This document shows, in pieces, positions 1 to 8,455 of a stretch of DNA of 64,000 nucleotides. Below the pieces are notes generated by a model. It was given only the letters and a program-made list of their open reading frames with translations. It did not search any database and was not told where the DNA came from. Within the stretch, counting starts at the first letter, position 1. The number at the start of each line of letters is the position of its first letter. A program made the position numbers and the translations under genes. The stretch lies in NCBI GenBank assembly GCA_902835305.1, contig CADFMD010000006.1, positions 1 through 64,000 of the forward strand, in the 5' to 3' direction. This DNA comes from Coriobacteriaceae bacterium (GTDB lineage Bacteria > Actinomycetota > Coriobacteriia > Coriobacteriales > Coriobacteriaceae).

Positions 1-118
1 TAAATTTGGAAAGTTACACGTTACTAAAGGGAATGGAGATAAATTATTAGATATACTACTGACAGCTTCCAAGAAGCTAAAGAGGTCCCTAGCGCCTACG
101 GGGAATTTGTATCGATAA
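1..118 (+). CDS. C-terminal part of the small ORF that follows erm(B) (partial, 5' end off the window)
   Basis: Reading from base 2, an open frame encodes about 38 residues (KFGKLHVTKGN... ...APTGNLYR) and stops at TAA 116-118. I recognise this as the short peptide ORF lying directly after the stop codon of erm(B) in pAMbeta1/Tn917-type resistance modules; its ATG would sit about 14 bases before the window. Function of the peptide is unknown. The DNA is AT-rich, with codons such as TTA, ATA and AAA, unlike the GC-rich chromosome that begins around base 430. The identification rests on recall of the erm(B) context, not on a search. Confidence 0.7.
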   Translation, partial: KFGKLHVTKGNGDKLLDILLTASKKLKRSLAPTGNLYR

Positions 119-154
119 GGGGTACAAATTCCCACTAAGCGCTCGGGACCCCTT
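80..154. repeat. Imperfect inverted repeat (hairpin) over the small ORF stop codon
   Basis: The arm starting at about 80 (AAGAGGTCCCTAGCGC...) is the imperfect reverse complement of the arm ending at about 154, around a loop at 113-122. Roughly 25 of 31 positions pair, and several mismatches would be G-U in RNA. It spans the end of the small ORF and the start of the topoisomerase fragment, and could be a terminator-like structure or a recombination junction. Confidence 0.7.
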
Positions 155-412
155 GTAGGAAAATGTCCTAAGTGTGGCAACAATATTGTATTAAAAAAAT
201 CGTTTTATGGTTGTTCAAATTATCCTGAATGTAAGTTTACTTTAGCTGAACATTTTAGAAAGAAAAAACTAACCAAAACGAATGTAAAAGAATTACTGGA
301 GGGAAAAGAAACCCTGGTAAAAGGAATCAAAAACAAAGAGAAAAAGCCCTACAATGCCGTTGTAAAAATTGGGGAAAAGGGATATATTGATTTTATCTCT
401 TTTTCAAAATAA
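119..412 (+). pseudogene. Truncated DNA topoisomerase III (TopB-like) C-terminal fragment
   Basis: In the same frame as the upstream small ORF but after its stop, the sequence encodes a topoisomerase C-terminal zinc-ribbon segment: GKCPKCGNN, then a FYGCSNYPECKF-type second cysteine pair, then a lysine-rich tail with ...GEKGYIDFISFSK before TAA at 410-412. Four cysteines in a C-x2-C...C-x5-C spacing fit a topoisomerase zinc finger. No N-terminal catalytic domain is present, so this is a gene remnant. Topoisomerase fragments next to erm(B) are typical of broad-host-range Gram-positive plasmids and transposons; codon use is Firmicutes-like. Confidence 0.7.
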
Positions 413-462
413 ACATTTTTTTCAAAGGATTGCTTAGTCCTAAATAACATGCACTTTCGCTG

Positions 463-492
463 GAGGGTCGCTGTTTGGCGGCCCTCTTTTTT
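463..492 (+). terminator. Rho-independent terminator upstream of alaS
   Basis: GAGGGTCGC, loop TGTTTG, then GCGGCCCTC followed by TTTTTT. It has chromosomal GC character and probably belonged to the gene that preceded alaS before the foreign DNA was joined here. Confidence 0.75.
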
Positions 493-518
493 GCACAGGC
501 GCAGTGGGATGGTAATAT
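491..518 (+). promoter_or_regulatory. Putative alaS promoter
   Basis: TTGCAC (491-496) and TAATAT (513-518) are separated by 16 bases and lie 47 bases before the alaS start. The -35 box overlaps the end of the preceding terminator. Confidence 0.5.
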
Positions 519-564
519 CGTTACGTTTGAACTGTTTCGATGTGAAACCGAGGAGATTCCCTCT

Positions 565-3222
565 ATGAGTGCTGACTATCCGTCAATGACTACGGCCGAG
601 ATTCGCTCTAAGTTTCTCAACTTCTTTGAGGAGCGCGGTCTTAAGCTTTATCCTTCTTCGTCCCTCGTTCCCGACGATCCTTCGCTGCTGCTCGCCAACG
701 CCGGCATGAACCAGTTTAAGGAGTACTACCAGGGCAAGAAGACCATGAAGGAGATCGGTGCGATCTCCTGCCAGAAGTGCGTCCGCACCAACGATATCGA
801 CTGCATCGGCGAGGATGGCCGCCACTTGTCCTTCTTTGAGATGCTCGGCGACTTCTCCTTTGGCGGTGTCTCCAAGCAGCAGGCCTGCGCTTGGGCCTTT
901 GAGCTCATCACCAAGGAGTTCAAGCTGCCGCTCGACCGCCTGTACTTCACCGTCTTTACCGAGGACGACGAGACCCACGATGTGTGGCGCTCTCTGGGCG
1001 TTGCCGAGGATCACATCTCCCGCCTGGGCGAGGACGACAACTTCTGGGCCGCTGGCCCCACCGGCCCCTGCGGTCCGTGCTCCGAGATTTACTTTGACAT
1101 GGGCGAGGAGGTCGGTTGCGGCAGCCCCGACTGCAAGCCCGGCTGCGACTGCGACCGCTTCCTTGAGTTCTGGAACCTCGTGTTTACCCAGTACGACCGC
1201 CAGGAGGACGGCTCCATGCCGGAGCTGCCGCACCGCAACCTCGATACGGGCATGGGTCTGGAGCGCATGGCCGCCATCATGCAGCACAAGACCGCTAACT
1301 ACGACGGCGATCTGATGCAGCACCTCATCAAGCTGGGCGAGGAGATCAGCGGCAAGACCTATGACGCCGACGATTATTCCGGCGCCAGCCGCTCCCTGCG
1401 CATCATCGCCGACCACTCTCGCGCCGTCGACTTCATGATCTCGGACGGCATCCTGCCTGGTAACGAGGGTCGCGAGTACGTCCTGCGCCGCCTGCTCCGC
1501 CGCGCCGTGTTCCACGGTCGCCTGCTGGGCATTGAGGGCGCCTTCCTGATCAAGTTTATCGACGAGGTCAATGCTCAGATGGGTGAGGCATATCCCGAGC
1601 TGCTCAAGAACGTCGCGCTCGTCAAGGGCATCGTCGCTTCCGAGGAGGAGCGCTTCTCCACGACGCTCGACAACGGCCGCGTTTACCTGGACGAGGCCCT
1701 GGCCGCGCTCACCGACGGCGCTGTCCTTCCGGGCGATGTTGCCTTTAAGCTTCATGACACCTTTGGTTTCCCCATTGACCTGACTGTCGAGATCGCCGGC
1801 ACCGCCGGTCACGACGTCGATATGGACGGCTTCACCGCTTGCATGGAGGACCAGAAGGCCCGCGCCCGCGCCAACGCCAAGGGCGATGCCTGGGGCAGCT
1901 TCAACGACGTGTGGGTCGAGCTTTCCGACAAGGTTGCCGCGACCGAGTTCGACGGCTATGACAATGACGTCATCGATGGCGCCAAGATTGTCGCCATCGT
2001 GCGCAACGGCGAGTCCGTCGAGTCCGCCGCTGCGGGCGAGGACGTCGAGGTCGTGCTTGACCGCACCCCGTTCTACGCCGAGATGGGCGGCCAGCAGGGC
2101 GACGCCGGCGAGCTTTCCGCCGAGGGCGTTGCGCTGACCATTTCCGATACCAAGAACCACAACGGCCTGTATGCCCACGTCGCCCACGTCGCCGGGGGCA
2201 CGCTGACCGTCGGTGCTACCGTGACCGCCTCGCTCGACGCCGAGCGCCGTGGCTTCCTGCGTCGCAACCACACCGCCACCCACCTGCTCGACGCCGCGCT
2301 TAAGCAGGTCCTGGGCGAGCACGTCTCCCAGGCCGGATCGCTGGTGACGCCCGAGCACCTGCGCTTTGACTTCACGCACTTCGAGGCCCTGTCCTCCGAG
2401 CAACTCAAGGCTGTCGAGGATCTGGTCAACCAGCAGATCTTCGCTTCCAAGCCGGTCGTGACCCGCGTCATGGGCATTGACGAGGCCAAGGCTGCCGGTG
2501 CTGTCGCCCTGTTTGGCGAGAAGTATGGTGACGTCGTCCGTGTCGTCTCGGTGGGCGCCGAGGACCATCCGTTCTCCCGTGAGCTCTGCGGTGGCACCCA
2601 TGCCGCCAACACCGCCGAGATCGGTCTGTTCAAGATCATTTCCGAGTCCTCTACGGGCTCCAACGTCCGCCGTATCGAGGCCGTGACCTCTAAGGGTGCC
2701 CTCGACTACATGGCCGACCGTCTGGCGCTCGTCGACGCCGCTGCCGCTGCACTCAAGTGCCGCGTCGAAGAGGTTCCCGCCCGCGTGGAGAACCTGCAGG
2801 CCGAACTGCGCGAGACGTCCAGCAAGCTCAAGAAGGCGCTCACCGGTGGCTCCTCCGATGCCATTTCCAGTGCCATCGACGGTGCTGTCGAGCTGAATGG
2901 CTATAAGCTCGTTGTTGCCGAGCTTCAGGGCCTTGAGGCTGCCGACCTGCGCAACGTGTGGGATACCGTGCATCAGAAGGTCGCCGGCCCTGTCGCCTGC
3001 GTCGTCGCCAGCGTGACCGAGAAGGGCACCCCGGCCCTGCTTGCCGCCGGCTCCGATGACGCCGTGAAGGCCGGTTTCCACGCCGGCAACGTGATCAAGC
3101 AGATCGCGGGCCTGGTCGACGGTCGCGGTGGCGGCCGTCCCAACATGGCCCAGGCCGGTGGCAAGAATGCTGCCGGTATCGCCGATGCCCTCGCGGCCGC
3201 CAAGACCGCGCTTGGCGCCTAA
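565..3222 (+). CDS. alaS: Alanyl-tRNA synthetase
   Basis: Charges tRNA-Ala with alanine in the cytoplasm. The 885-residue product matches the usual bacterial length. The N-terminal class II catalytic core is evident (TTAEIRSKFLNFFEERG, ANAGMNQFK, GRHLSFFEMLGDFSFG), followed by the editing domain with HTATHLLDAAL (HxxxH zinc site) and the C...GGTH-type zinc motif (ELCGGTHAANT), then a C-terminal DHHA1 oligomerisation domain with the glycine-rich GRGGGRPNMAQAGG. I chose ATG 565, with GAGGAG upstream, because an open frame from 475 would run through the terminator. It is the first native gene after the foreign DNA and is followed 17 bases later by ruvX. Confidence 0.97.
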   Translation: MSADYPSMTTAEIRSKFLNFFEERGLKLYPSSSLVPDDPSLLLANAGMNQFKEYYQGKKTMKEIGAISCQKCVRTNDIDCIGEDGRHLSFFEMLGDFSFGGVSKQQACAWAFELITKEFKLPLDRLYFTVFTEDDETHDVWRSLGVAEDHISRLGEDDNFWAAGPTGPCGPCSEIYFDMGEEVGCGSPDCKPGCDCDRFLEFWNLVFTQYDRQEDGSMPELPHRNLDTGMGLERMAAIMQHKTANYDGDLMQHLIKLGEEISGKTYDADDYSGASRSLRIIADHSRAVDFMISDGILPGNEGREYVLRRLLRRAVFHGRLLGIEGAFLIKFIDEVNAQMGEAYPELLKNVALVKGIVASEEERFSTTLDNGRVYLDEALAALTDGAVLPGDVAFKLHDTFGFPIDLTVEIAGTAGHDVDMDGFTACMEDQKARARANAKGDAWGSFNDVWVELSDKVAATEFDGYDNDVIDGAKIVAIVRNGESVESAAAGEDVEVVLDRTPFYAEMGGQQGDAGELSAEGVALTISDTKNHNGLYAHVAHVAGGTLTVGATVTASLDAERRGFLRRNHTATHLLDAALKQVLGEHVSQAGSLVTPEHLRFDFTHFEALSSEQLKAVEDLVNQQIFASKPVVTRVMGIDEAKAAGAVALFGEKYGDVVRVVSVGAEDHPFSRELCGGTHAANTAEIGLFKIISESSTGSNVRRIEAVTSKGALDYMADRLALVDAAAAALKCRVEEVPARVENLQAELRETSSKLKKALTGGSSDAISSAIDGAVELNGYKLVVAELQGLEAADLRNVWDTVHQKVAGPVACVVASVTEKGTPALLAAGSDDAVKAGFHAGNVIKQIAGLVDGRGGGRPNMAQAGGKNAAGIADALAAAKTALGA

Positions 3223-3239
3223 GAACCTAGGTTGTCGCT

Positions 3240-3668
3240 GTGGTCGCACTTGCGCTGGACATAGGGGAGACCAGGATTGGCATTGCCGTCTCGAGCCGTG
3301 ATGGCAAGATGGCGATGCCCGTCAAGGTGCTGCCGGCTGCCGAGGTCACCGGTATGGCCAAGACGTTCCGTTACCTAGTCGAGGACTATGAGCCCGACAT
3401 CTTGGTAAGCGGACGTCCCTTGACCATGGCCGGTGAGCCCGGCCCCCAGGCCGAGCGCGTCGCCGCCGTGGCCCAAAAGATTGCCGACGAGCTCGAACTT
3501 CCGCTGGAGTTTGAGGACGAGCGTCTGTCCTCGCAAGAGGCCAAGCGCATTCTGCGAGAGCAGGGCCTCAACGAAAAGCAGATGAGGGGAAAGATCGACA
3601 TGATCGCCGCCAGCCTGTTCTTGCAGACATGGCTCGATCGTAATAACGAGGAGGTTCAGCATGCCTAG
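3240..3668 (+). CDS. ruvX: Putative Holliday junction resolvase / pre-16S rRNA nuclease (YqgF family)
   Basis: RNase H-fold nuclease family involved in 5' maturation of 16S rRNA and possibly Holliday junction processing. The 142-residue protein begins with LALDIGETRIGIAVS, where Asp7 is the first catalytic acidic residue; FEDERLSSQEA and a late Asp (GKIDMIAASLFLQ) supply the others. The start is GTG at 3240. It overlaps mltG by 8 bases. The alaS-ruvX-mltG order is common in Gram-positive bacteria. Confidence 0.93.
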   Translation: MVALALDIGETRIGIAVSSRDGKMAMPVKVLPAAEVTGMAKTFRYLVEDYEPDILVSGRPLTMAGEPGPQAERVAAVAQKIADELELPLEFEDERLSSQEAKRILREQGLNEKQMRGKIDMIAASLFLQTWLDRNNEEVQHA

Positions 3669-4995
3669 CGCTTCCGATCCGCGCCAGCAGAATCGTACAC
3701 GGCAGCCCGCGCCGCGCCCCGCTCAGCCTGGCCAGCGTTCGGCTCAGCCTACTCAGCGTGCTGCTCAGCAGCCCGCCACTCGTCCCTCGCAGCCCGCTGG
3801 CGGCGCTCGTTTTAAGCAGCAGGCTCCTGCCCAGCGCACGCAGGGGCAGGCCCGGCAATCACGCCCCCACACACATCATGTTCATGGCTCGCACGGCGTT
3901 GCTCCGGCCACGCGCTCGAGCTATAAAACGCAAGCCTGCCGTGGTGCCCAAAAGAAAAGCTCCCCGGTGCCCATGATGATCGGTGGCGTCGTCGCCGTGC
4001 TTGCGCTTGTCGCGATCGTTTTCTTTGTCGTGCCAGCCGTCAAGGGCTTCTTTGCCGGTGAGGATGCGAATGTCGCTGCTGGCCAGCAAGTTACTATCAC
4101 GATTCCCGATGGTGCCTCGGGTGACACCATCGCTTCGATTCTCTCCGAGAACCATATCGTCGATAATCCCAAGGATTATTACGCGGCGGTCAAAAAGCTC
4201 AACGCCGACATGTCGCTTAAACCGGGTAAGTATTCGTTCACCACGCTCATGGACGCGACCAAGGTCGTTCAGCAGCTCATGGAAGGCCCCAATGCGGGCT
4301 CCGATGCGCTGACTATCCCTGAGGGCCTGACGGTTGACCAGGTCGCCGACCGTGTGGTCAAGGCGTACGACAGCATTTCTAAGGAGGACTTCCTTAACCA
4401 AGCTAAGGCGAGCAATTATGTGAATGATTACGCTTTCCTTAAAGACGCTGCAAACGATTCGCTCGAGGGCTTCCTATTCCCCAAGACCTATTCGTTGGGT
4501 AAGGACCCGTCTGCCGATGATGTGATTCGCGCCATGCTTGACCAGTTCAAGGCCGAGTATAAGTCGCTTGACTTTGCCAGCTGCGAGGCCAAGCTCAAGG
4601 AGCGCTATGGCGTAGAGATGTCCGATTACGACATCGTTAACCTTGCCTCGATCGTCGAGCGCGAGGGCCTCAACGCCGATCAGCGCGCGCATGTGGCATC
4701 GGTTTTCTATAACCGTCTGGCAGGCAAGCTCGATGGTCTGTGCTACCTCAATAGCGATGCGACCATGATGTATGTCACTGGCGGCGAGGTTACCGCCGAC
4801 GACCTGCAGAGCGATAGCCCGTATAACACCTATAAGCACGAGGGGCTACCGCCCACGCCCATCTGCTCTCCGTCGCTCGAGGCGCTCAAGGCCACCCTTG
4901 AGCCGACCGACTCCGATGACCTGTATTTCTACATTACACAGGACAAGGAGTATTTTTCGAAGACCTACGAAGAGCACCAACAGTCTTGGAATTGA
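3661..4995 (+). CDS. mltG: Endolytic murein transglycosylase (YceG/MltG family)
   Basis: Cleaves nascent peptidoglycan strands at the outer face of the membrane. The 444-residue product has a long Pro/Gln/Arg-rich cytoplasmic N-terminus (about 1-100), one membrane helix at about 105-127 (MMIGGVVAVLALVAIVFFVV), a LysM-like region and a YceG catalytic domain. The signature NLASIVEREG contains Glu333, equivalent to the catalytic Glu of E. coli MltG, followed by HVASVFYNRL. The disordered, highly basic N-terminal extension is longer than in E. coli. It overlaps ruvX, and the next gene starts two bases after its stop. Confidence 0.94.
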   Translation: MPSASDPRQQNRTRQPAPRPAQPGQRSAQPTQRAAQQPATRPSQPAGGARFKQQAPAQRTQGQARQSRPHTHHVHGSHGVAPATRSSYKTQACRGAQKKSSPVPMMIGGVVAVLALVAIVFFVVPAVKGFFAGEDANVAAGQQVTITIPDGASGDTIASILSENHIVDNPKDYYAAVKKLNADMSLKPGKYSFTTLMDATKVVQQLMEGPNAGSDALTIPEGLTVDQVADRVVKAYDSISKEDFLNQAKASNYVNDYAFLKDAANDSLEGFLFPKTYSLGKDPSADDVIRAMLDQFKAEYKSLDFASCEAKLKERYGVEMSDYDIVNLASIVEREGLNADQRAHVASVFYNRLAGKLDGLCYLNSDATMMYVTGGEVTADDLQSDSPYNTYKHEGLPPTPICSPSLEALKATLEPTDSDDLYFYITQDKEYFSKTYEEHQQSWN

Positions 4996-4997
4996 TC

Positions 4998-5495
4998 ATG
5001 AGGATTTTTAGCCCCAAACGATATGTTGCCTCAGTCGACCGTATCGACCTCGATACCCTGTGGGCCGACGGCAAGCGCGCCATTCTACTCGACCGCGATA
5101 ACACCCTGGTGCCGCGCGATACGGAGCGGGTTCCCGCTGCGGTCTCCGCTTGGCTCGAAACCGCCCATGCCAAGGGCTTTAAGCTGTGTATGGTGTCCAA
5201 TAACTGGCATCGCGATCAGGTCATGGCATCGGCGCGCGAGTTGGGGCTCGAGGCCATCAGCCACGCCATGAAGCCCGCCCCGTTTGCTCTCAAAGCTGGC
5301 CTTAAGCGCCTAGGTACCACGGCTAACGAGGCCGTGCTGATCGGCGATCAGCTTTACACGGACGTGTGGAGCGGTAACTTTGCCGGCGTTGACACTATTC
5401 TGGTCAAGCCGCAGGCTACCCAGGACCTGTGGTACACGCAGATCTTCCGTATCTTTGAGCGCCGGGCCCTGCGCGACCTTCCCTGCGAGGAATAG
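4998..5495 (+). CDS. YqeG-type HAD-superfamily phosphatase
   Basis: HAD-fold phosphatase of the YqeG family (subfamily IIIA), 165 residues. Motif I is ILLDRDNTLVPRDT with nucleophile Asp32 and Asp34; motif II is CMVSNNW; motif III/IV is KPAPFALK followed by LIGDQLYTDVWSG. I took ATG 4998 as start because the protein then opens with the family-like MRIFSPKRYVASV; a TTG at 4986 is possible and no strong ribosome site distinguishes them. The family's substrate is not firmly established. Confidence 0.85.
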   Translation: MRIFSPKRYVASVDRIDLDTLWADGKRAILLDRDNTLVPRDTERVPAAVSAWLETAHAKGFKLCMVSNNWHRDQVMASARELGLEAISHAMKPAPFALKAGLKRLGTTANEAVLIGDQLYTDVWSGNFAGVDTILVKPQATQDLWYTQIFRIFERRALRDLPCEE

Positions 5496-5503
5496 GTTTC
5501 GCC

Positions 5504-6037
5504 ATGTCTCAGCACATCAAACACGGCTGCGACCATATCTTCTTTATCGGCTTTTTGGGCGCGGGCAAGTCGACGCTGGCGCGCAACGTGGGCACTATGT
5601 TCAAGCGTCGATTTATCGATACCGATCGTTTGGTTGTGCGTCGATGCGGCAAATCCGTGACCGAGATTTTTGAGACCGAGGGCGAGGATCGTTTTCGCGA
5701 GCTCGAGACCTCGGCGCTCCGTTCGCTTCAAAGTGAGCGCAGTCTGCTGGTATCGTGCGGAGGTGGCATCGTCGAGACGCCGGTGAACATTGAACTGATG
5801 CATGATATGGGCACCTGCGTGTACCTCGAAGGTGACTTTGAGGACTCGTTGCGTCAGATTCGCCGCTCCGATACCCGGCCCGATTTCCGCTCGCCCGAGC
5901 ATGCTGCGCGCCTGTTTGAGCATCGCCGTCCGCTGTATCGTCAGGCAGCCGATATTACCCTTGATATTCGCAACAAGTCCTTTGAGGATGTTTCCTACCT
6001 TTGTGCCGAGATGCTTTTGGAGCGTGGACTGCTATGA
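5504..6037 (+). CDS. aroK: Shikimate kinase
   Basis: Phosphorylates shikimate to shikimate-3-phosphate with ATP in aromatic amino acid synthesis. The 177-residue product has a Walker A motif GFLGAGKS (16-23), a shikimate-binding FIDTD, the conserved ETEGEDRFRELE segment, and SCGGGIV. The lid arginine region RRSDTRPDF is present. It overlaps the next gene, an aroB relative, by four bases (ATGA), so the two are probably translationally coupled. Confidence 0.93.
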   Translation: MSQHIKHGCDHIFFIGFLGAGKSTLARNVGTMFKRRFIDTDRLVVRRCGKSVTEIFETEGEDRFRELETSALRSLQSERSLLVSCGGGIVETPVNIELMHDMGTCVYLEGDFEDSLRQIRRSDTRPDFRSPEHAARLFEHRRPLYRQAADITLDIRNKSFEDVSYLCAEMLLERGLL

Positions 6038-7143
6038 TTCGCCGTCAACTTATCAATTTCCAAAACCGCAGTGTCGATGTCCGCGTCGGATTGGGCGCGT
6101 TCGAGGAGCTGTCGCGCATGTTTGCCTCGGCCGTGGGCAAGCCTAAGCGCGCGATGGTGGTTTGGAACGACGTTACATCCGAGCGTTTTGGCGAGGTCGT
6201 CGAGCATGCGCTGATCGACGCCGGTTTTGCCGTGTCGCTGCTCGTCCTCGAGGTTTCGCCTTCCGGCGCTACGCTGGCCGATGCCGATACCGTCTTTGGC
6301 GCCCTGTCGGTTAACGGCATTACCTGCGACGATCTCGTTGTCGCTGTCGGCGACACGGCGACCTGCTCGGTCGTTTGCTGGTGTGCTAATCAGTGGTGCG
6401 GTCGCACCGAGTGCGCCTTGCTGCCGACGACGTTCGACGCCATGCTCACGGTCGCGACGACCATGAAGCCGCTCGTCGCCTCGTCGGCGAATGCGCTTCC
6501 CGCTATCGCGTTCCGTCCCGAGCCGGGCTTGGTCGTGTGTGACCTCGACCTTGTTCGCGAGGCGGACCCCGAGGACCTCAAGCTCGGCTATGTGATACTT
6601 GTTGGCACCATGCTTTCGAGCAGCAAGTCCCGTTGGAATCAGTTTACCGAGACCGTCCCCGAGATTCTCGCGGACGAGGAGGTTGCGCTCGTCAATGCCG
6701 TTCAGTGGTCTCAGACTGCCCGCAAGGACGTACTGATGGCCACGAACCCGAGCGCCCGCCATGCACTCGATTTTGGCAAGACAGGGGAGCGTGCCCTGCG
6801 CGCCTGCTTGGGCGATGCCGCTTTGCAGGTCCCCGCCTACCAGCTGTTGTCCGAGGGCATGCGCTTTGAGGCGCGCCTAGCACATGATGTCTGCGACTTC
6901 GATATCGATTACGTCTTTGATGTCGATGACTGCCTAGAGGACTTTGGTATCGAGGAGCTTTCCTTCGATCTGAAGCCTGCCGAATATATCGAGGAGTTCC
7001 GCAGGCAGCAGTTTGTCCGCTCGAACCGCAGCATGTTGCCGCTGCCCGCGGCACTCGGCGCCATTCGTCTAACGAACGTTGAGGACGAGGTTCTGGAGCG
7101 CCATGCTCATGCCTACTTGGCATCGCGCAAAGAACTTCTCTAA
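6034..7143 (+). CDS. Divergent 3-dehydroquinate synthase-like protein, catalytic residues lost
   Basis: The 369-residue product has the overall layout of AroB and sits directly after aroK, the usual aroB position. The hallmark residues are degraded. The NAD-binding VVAVGGG segment reads VVAVGDTATC; the GGKTGVN loop after the PTT motif (LLPTTFDAML) is absent; and the zinc site LNxGHTFGHA reads LDFGKTGERA, with Lys249 and Arg253 in place of both histidines. The following HGEAV segment has also lost its histidine. I therefore doubt dehydroquinate synthase activity. The frame is fully open, so it may be a pseudoenzyme with a structural or unknown role. Start ATG 6034 overlaps aroK. Confidence 0.75.
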   Translation: MIRRQLINFQNRSVDVRVGLGAFEELSRMFASAVGKPKRAMVVWNDVTSERFGEVVEHALIDAGFAVSLLVLEVSPSGATLADADTVFGALSVNGITCDDLVVAVGDTATCSVVCWCANQWCGRTECALLPTTFDAMLTVATTMKPLVASSANALPAIAFRPEPGLVVCDLDLVREADPEDLKLGYVILVGTMLSSSKSRWNQFTETVPEILADEEVALVNAVQWSQTARKDVLMATNPSARHALDFGKTGERALRACLGDAALQVPAYQLLSEGMRFEARLAHDVCDFDIDYVFDVDDCLEDFGIEELSFDLKPAEYIEEFRRQQFVRSNRSMLPLPAALGAIRLTNVEDEVLERHAHAYLASRKELL

Positions 7144-7180
7144 GATTTATTGACATCCATCGTCTTTCGTATCATGTTGA

Positions 7181-7256
7181 GGGGCGGGTTCCCAATCGGT
7201 TGCGGATCGCATGCGATTCCGTCGTTCGGTTGAGGCCCGTCCCGCACTTTTTGAGA
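7181..7256 (+). terminator. Possible terminator after the aroK block
   Basis: An imperfect GC-rich hairpin (GGGGCGGGTTC pairing with GAGGCCCGTCCC, with an inner GGATCGCATGCGATTCC near-palindrome) is followed by a short T-run. The pairing is imperfect, so support is moderate. Confidence 0.4.
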
Positions 7257-7275
7257 CAACAAGAAAGGAATCTGC

Positions 7276-8406
7276 ATGTCTGAGTTTACTGCCGGTCCTG
7301 CCGGTCGTATCGAGCGTATTCGTACCCTGATGGTCGAGCGCGGCTACGATGCCATCGTGGTGCGCGACGAGGCCAACCTTCGTTGGCTTACGGGCGTGAA
7401 GGGCGTCTTCGACTACACCTTCGAGTTTCCGCACGCCGCGTTTATTACGGCAGATCAGTGCCTGTTCCACACCGACTCGCGCTACCTCAACAGCTTTGAG
7501 GAGAACACGCCCGCCGACAGCCCGTGGGTCTACGACATGGACGAGGGCACCATCCCCGGTTGGGTCGCCGGCAAGATCGCGGCCAACAAGTGCCGCGTCT
7601 GCGCTGTCGAGGACGATATGCAGATCAACTTCTACCAGGGCATTCAGCGTGGTTTGGAGGATCGTTCCGTCGCCTGCATGTTGCCGCTGATGCATGACGA
7701 CATTCGCAAGATGCGAGCCATCAAGGACGCCGAGGAGATCGAGCTCATGCGCCATGCGCAGTCGATCACCGATGCCGCCTTCCAGCACATGCTCGGCTTT
7801 ATTAAGCCCGGCATGACCGAGAAGCAGGTTCGCAACGAGCTCGAGAACTATATGTTCGCCAACGGCGCCGACAGCCTGGCCTTTGGCTCTATTGTGGCGA
7901 GCGGTCCCAACACCGCCAACCCGCACGCCGTGCCGAGTGACCGCGTGATCGAGAAGGGCGATTTCGTCCTCATGGATTACGGCGCGGGCTACTGCGATTA
8001 TCGTTCCGACATGACGCGCACCGTCATGATGGGCGAGCCTACCCAGGAGCAGCTCGACCTGTACGCGCTCGTTCGCCGTACGCACGAGGAGTGCGTCGCC
8101 GCCATCCATCCGGGCGTTGAGGGCAACGACATTTTTAAGCTTTCCAAGAAGATCATCGGCGATGCCGGCTATGGCGATTACTACAACCATGGTCTGGGCC
8201 ACGGCGTGGGCATCGACATCCACGAGCTGCCCAACTTCAACCGCAGCAAGAACATCATCGAGGTCGGCGCGGTTATCACCATGGAGCCCGGTGTCTACCT
8301 GCCCGGTGTGGGCGGCGTGCGCCTGGAGGACTACGGCGTGGTCACCGAGAACGGCTACGAGCCCTTCACCAAGACGCCTCACGACCTGCACGTCATCGAT
8401 TGCTAA
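7276..8406 (+). CDS. M24-family Xaa-Pro aminopeptidase/dipeptidase
   Basis: Cytoplasmic metallopeptidase removing N-terminal residues next to proline. The 376-residue protein has a creatinase-like N-terminal domain (1-125) and a pita-bread catalytic domain. The five metal ligands are all visible: Asp234 and Asp245 (MDYGAGYCDYRSDMTRT), His309 (HGLGHGVGIDIHE), Glu337 (MEPGVYLPG) and Glu351 (RLEDYG). The start at 7276 follows AAGAAAGGA. It is followed by terminators and then efp, the gene order seen in many Gram-positive genomes. Confidence 0.93.
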   Translation: MSEFTAGPAGRIERIRTLMVERGYDAIVVRDEANLRWLTGVKGVFDYTFEFPHAAFITADQCLFHTDSRYLNSFEENTPADSPWVYDMDEGTIPGWVAGKIAANKCRVCAVEDDMQINFYQGIQRGLEDRSVACMLPLMHDDIRKMRAIKDAEEIELMRHAQSITDAAFQHMLGFIKPGMTEKQVRNELENYMFANGADSLAFGSIVASGPNTANPHAVPSDRVIEKGDFVLMDYGAGYCDYRSDMTRTVMMGEPTQEQLDLYALVRRTHEECVAAIHPGVEGNDIFKLSKKIIGDAGYGDYYNHGLGHGVGIDIHELPNFNRSKNIIEVGAVITMEPGVYLPGVGGVRLEDYGVVTENGYEPFTKTPHDLHVIDC

Positions 8407-8415
8407 TACACCTCG

Positions 8416-8450
8416 GTAGATTTTGAGGCATGTCCCAAAAATCTACTTTT
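8416..8450 (+). terminator. Hairpin terminator 1 after the peptidase gene
   Basis: GTAGATTTT (8416-8424) pairs with AAAATCTAC (8438-8446), followed by TTTT. It lies ten bases after the stop codon, directly before a second, stronger terminator. Confidence 0.5.
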
Positions 8451-8455
8451 GTGGG

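Noticed and set aside
583..3249. A long minus-strand frame opposite alaS
   Set aside because: It is the antisense shadow of alaS; the + strand carries all catalytic motifs.
6034..7143. A frameshifted or broken aroB
   Set aside because: The frame is open over the full length with no frameshift; the change is in residues, so it is a divergent gene, not a broken one.
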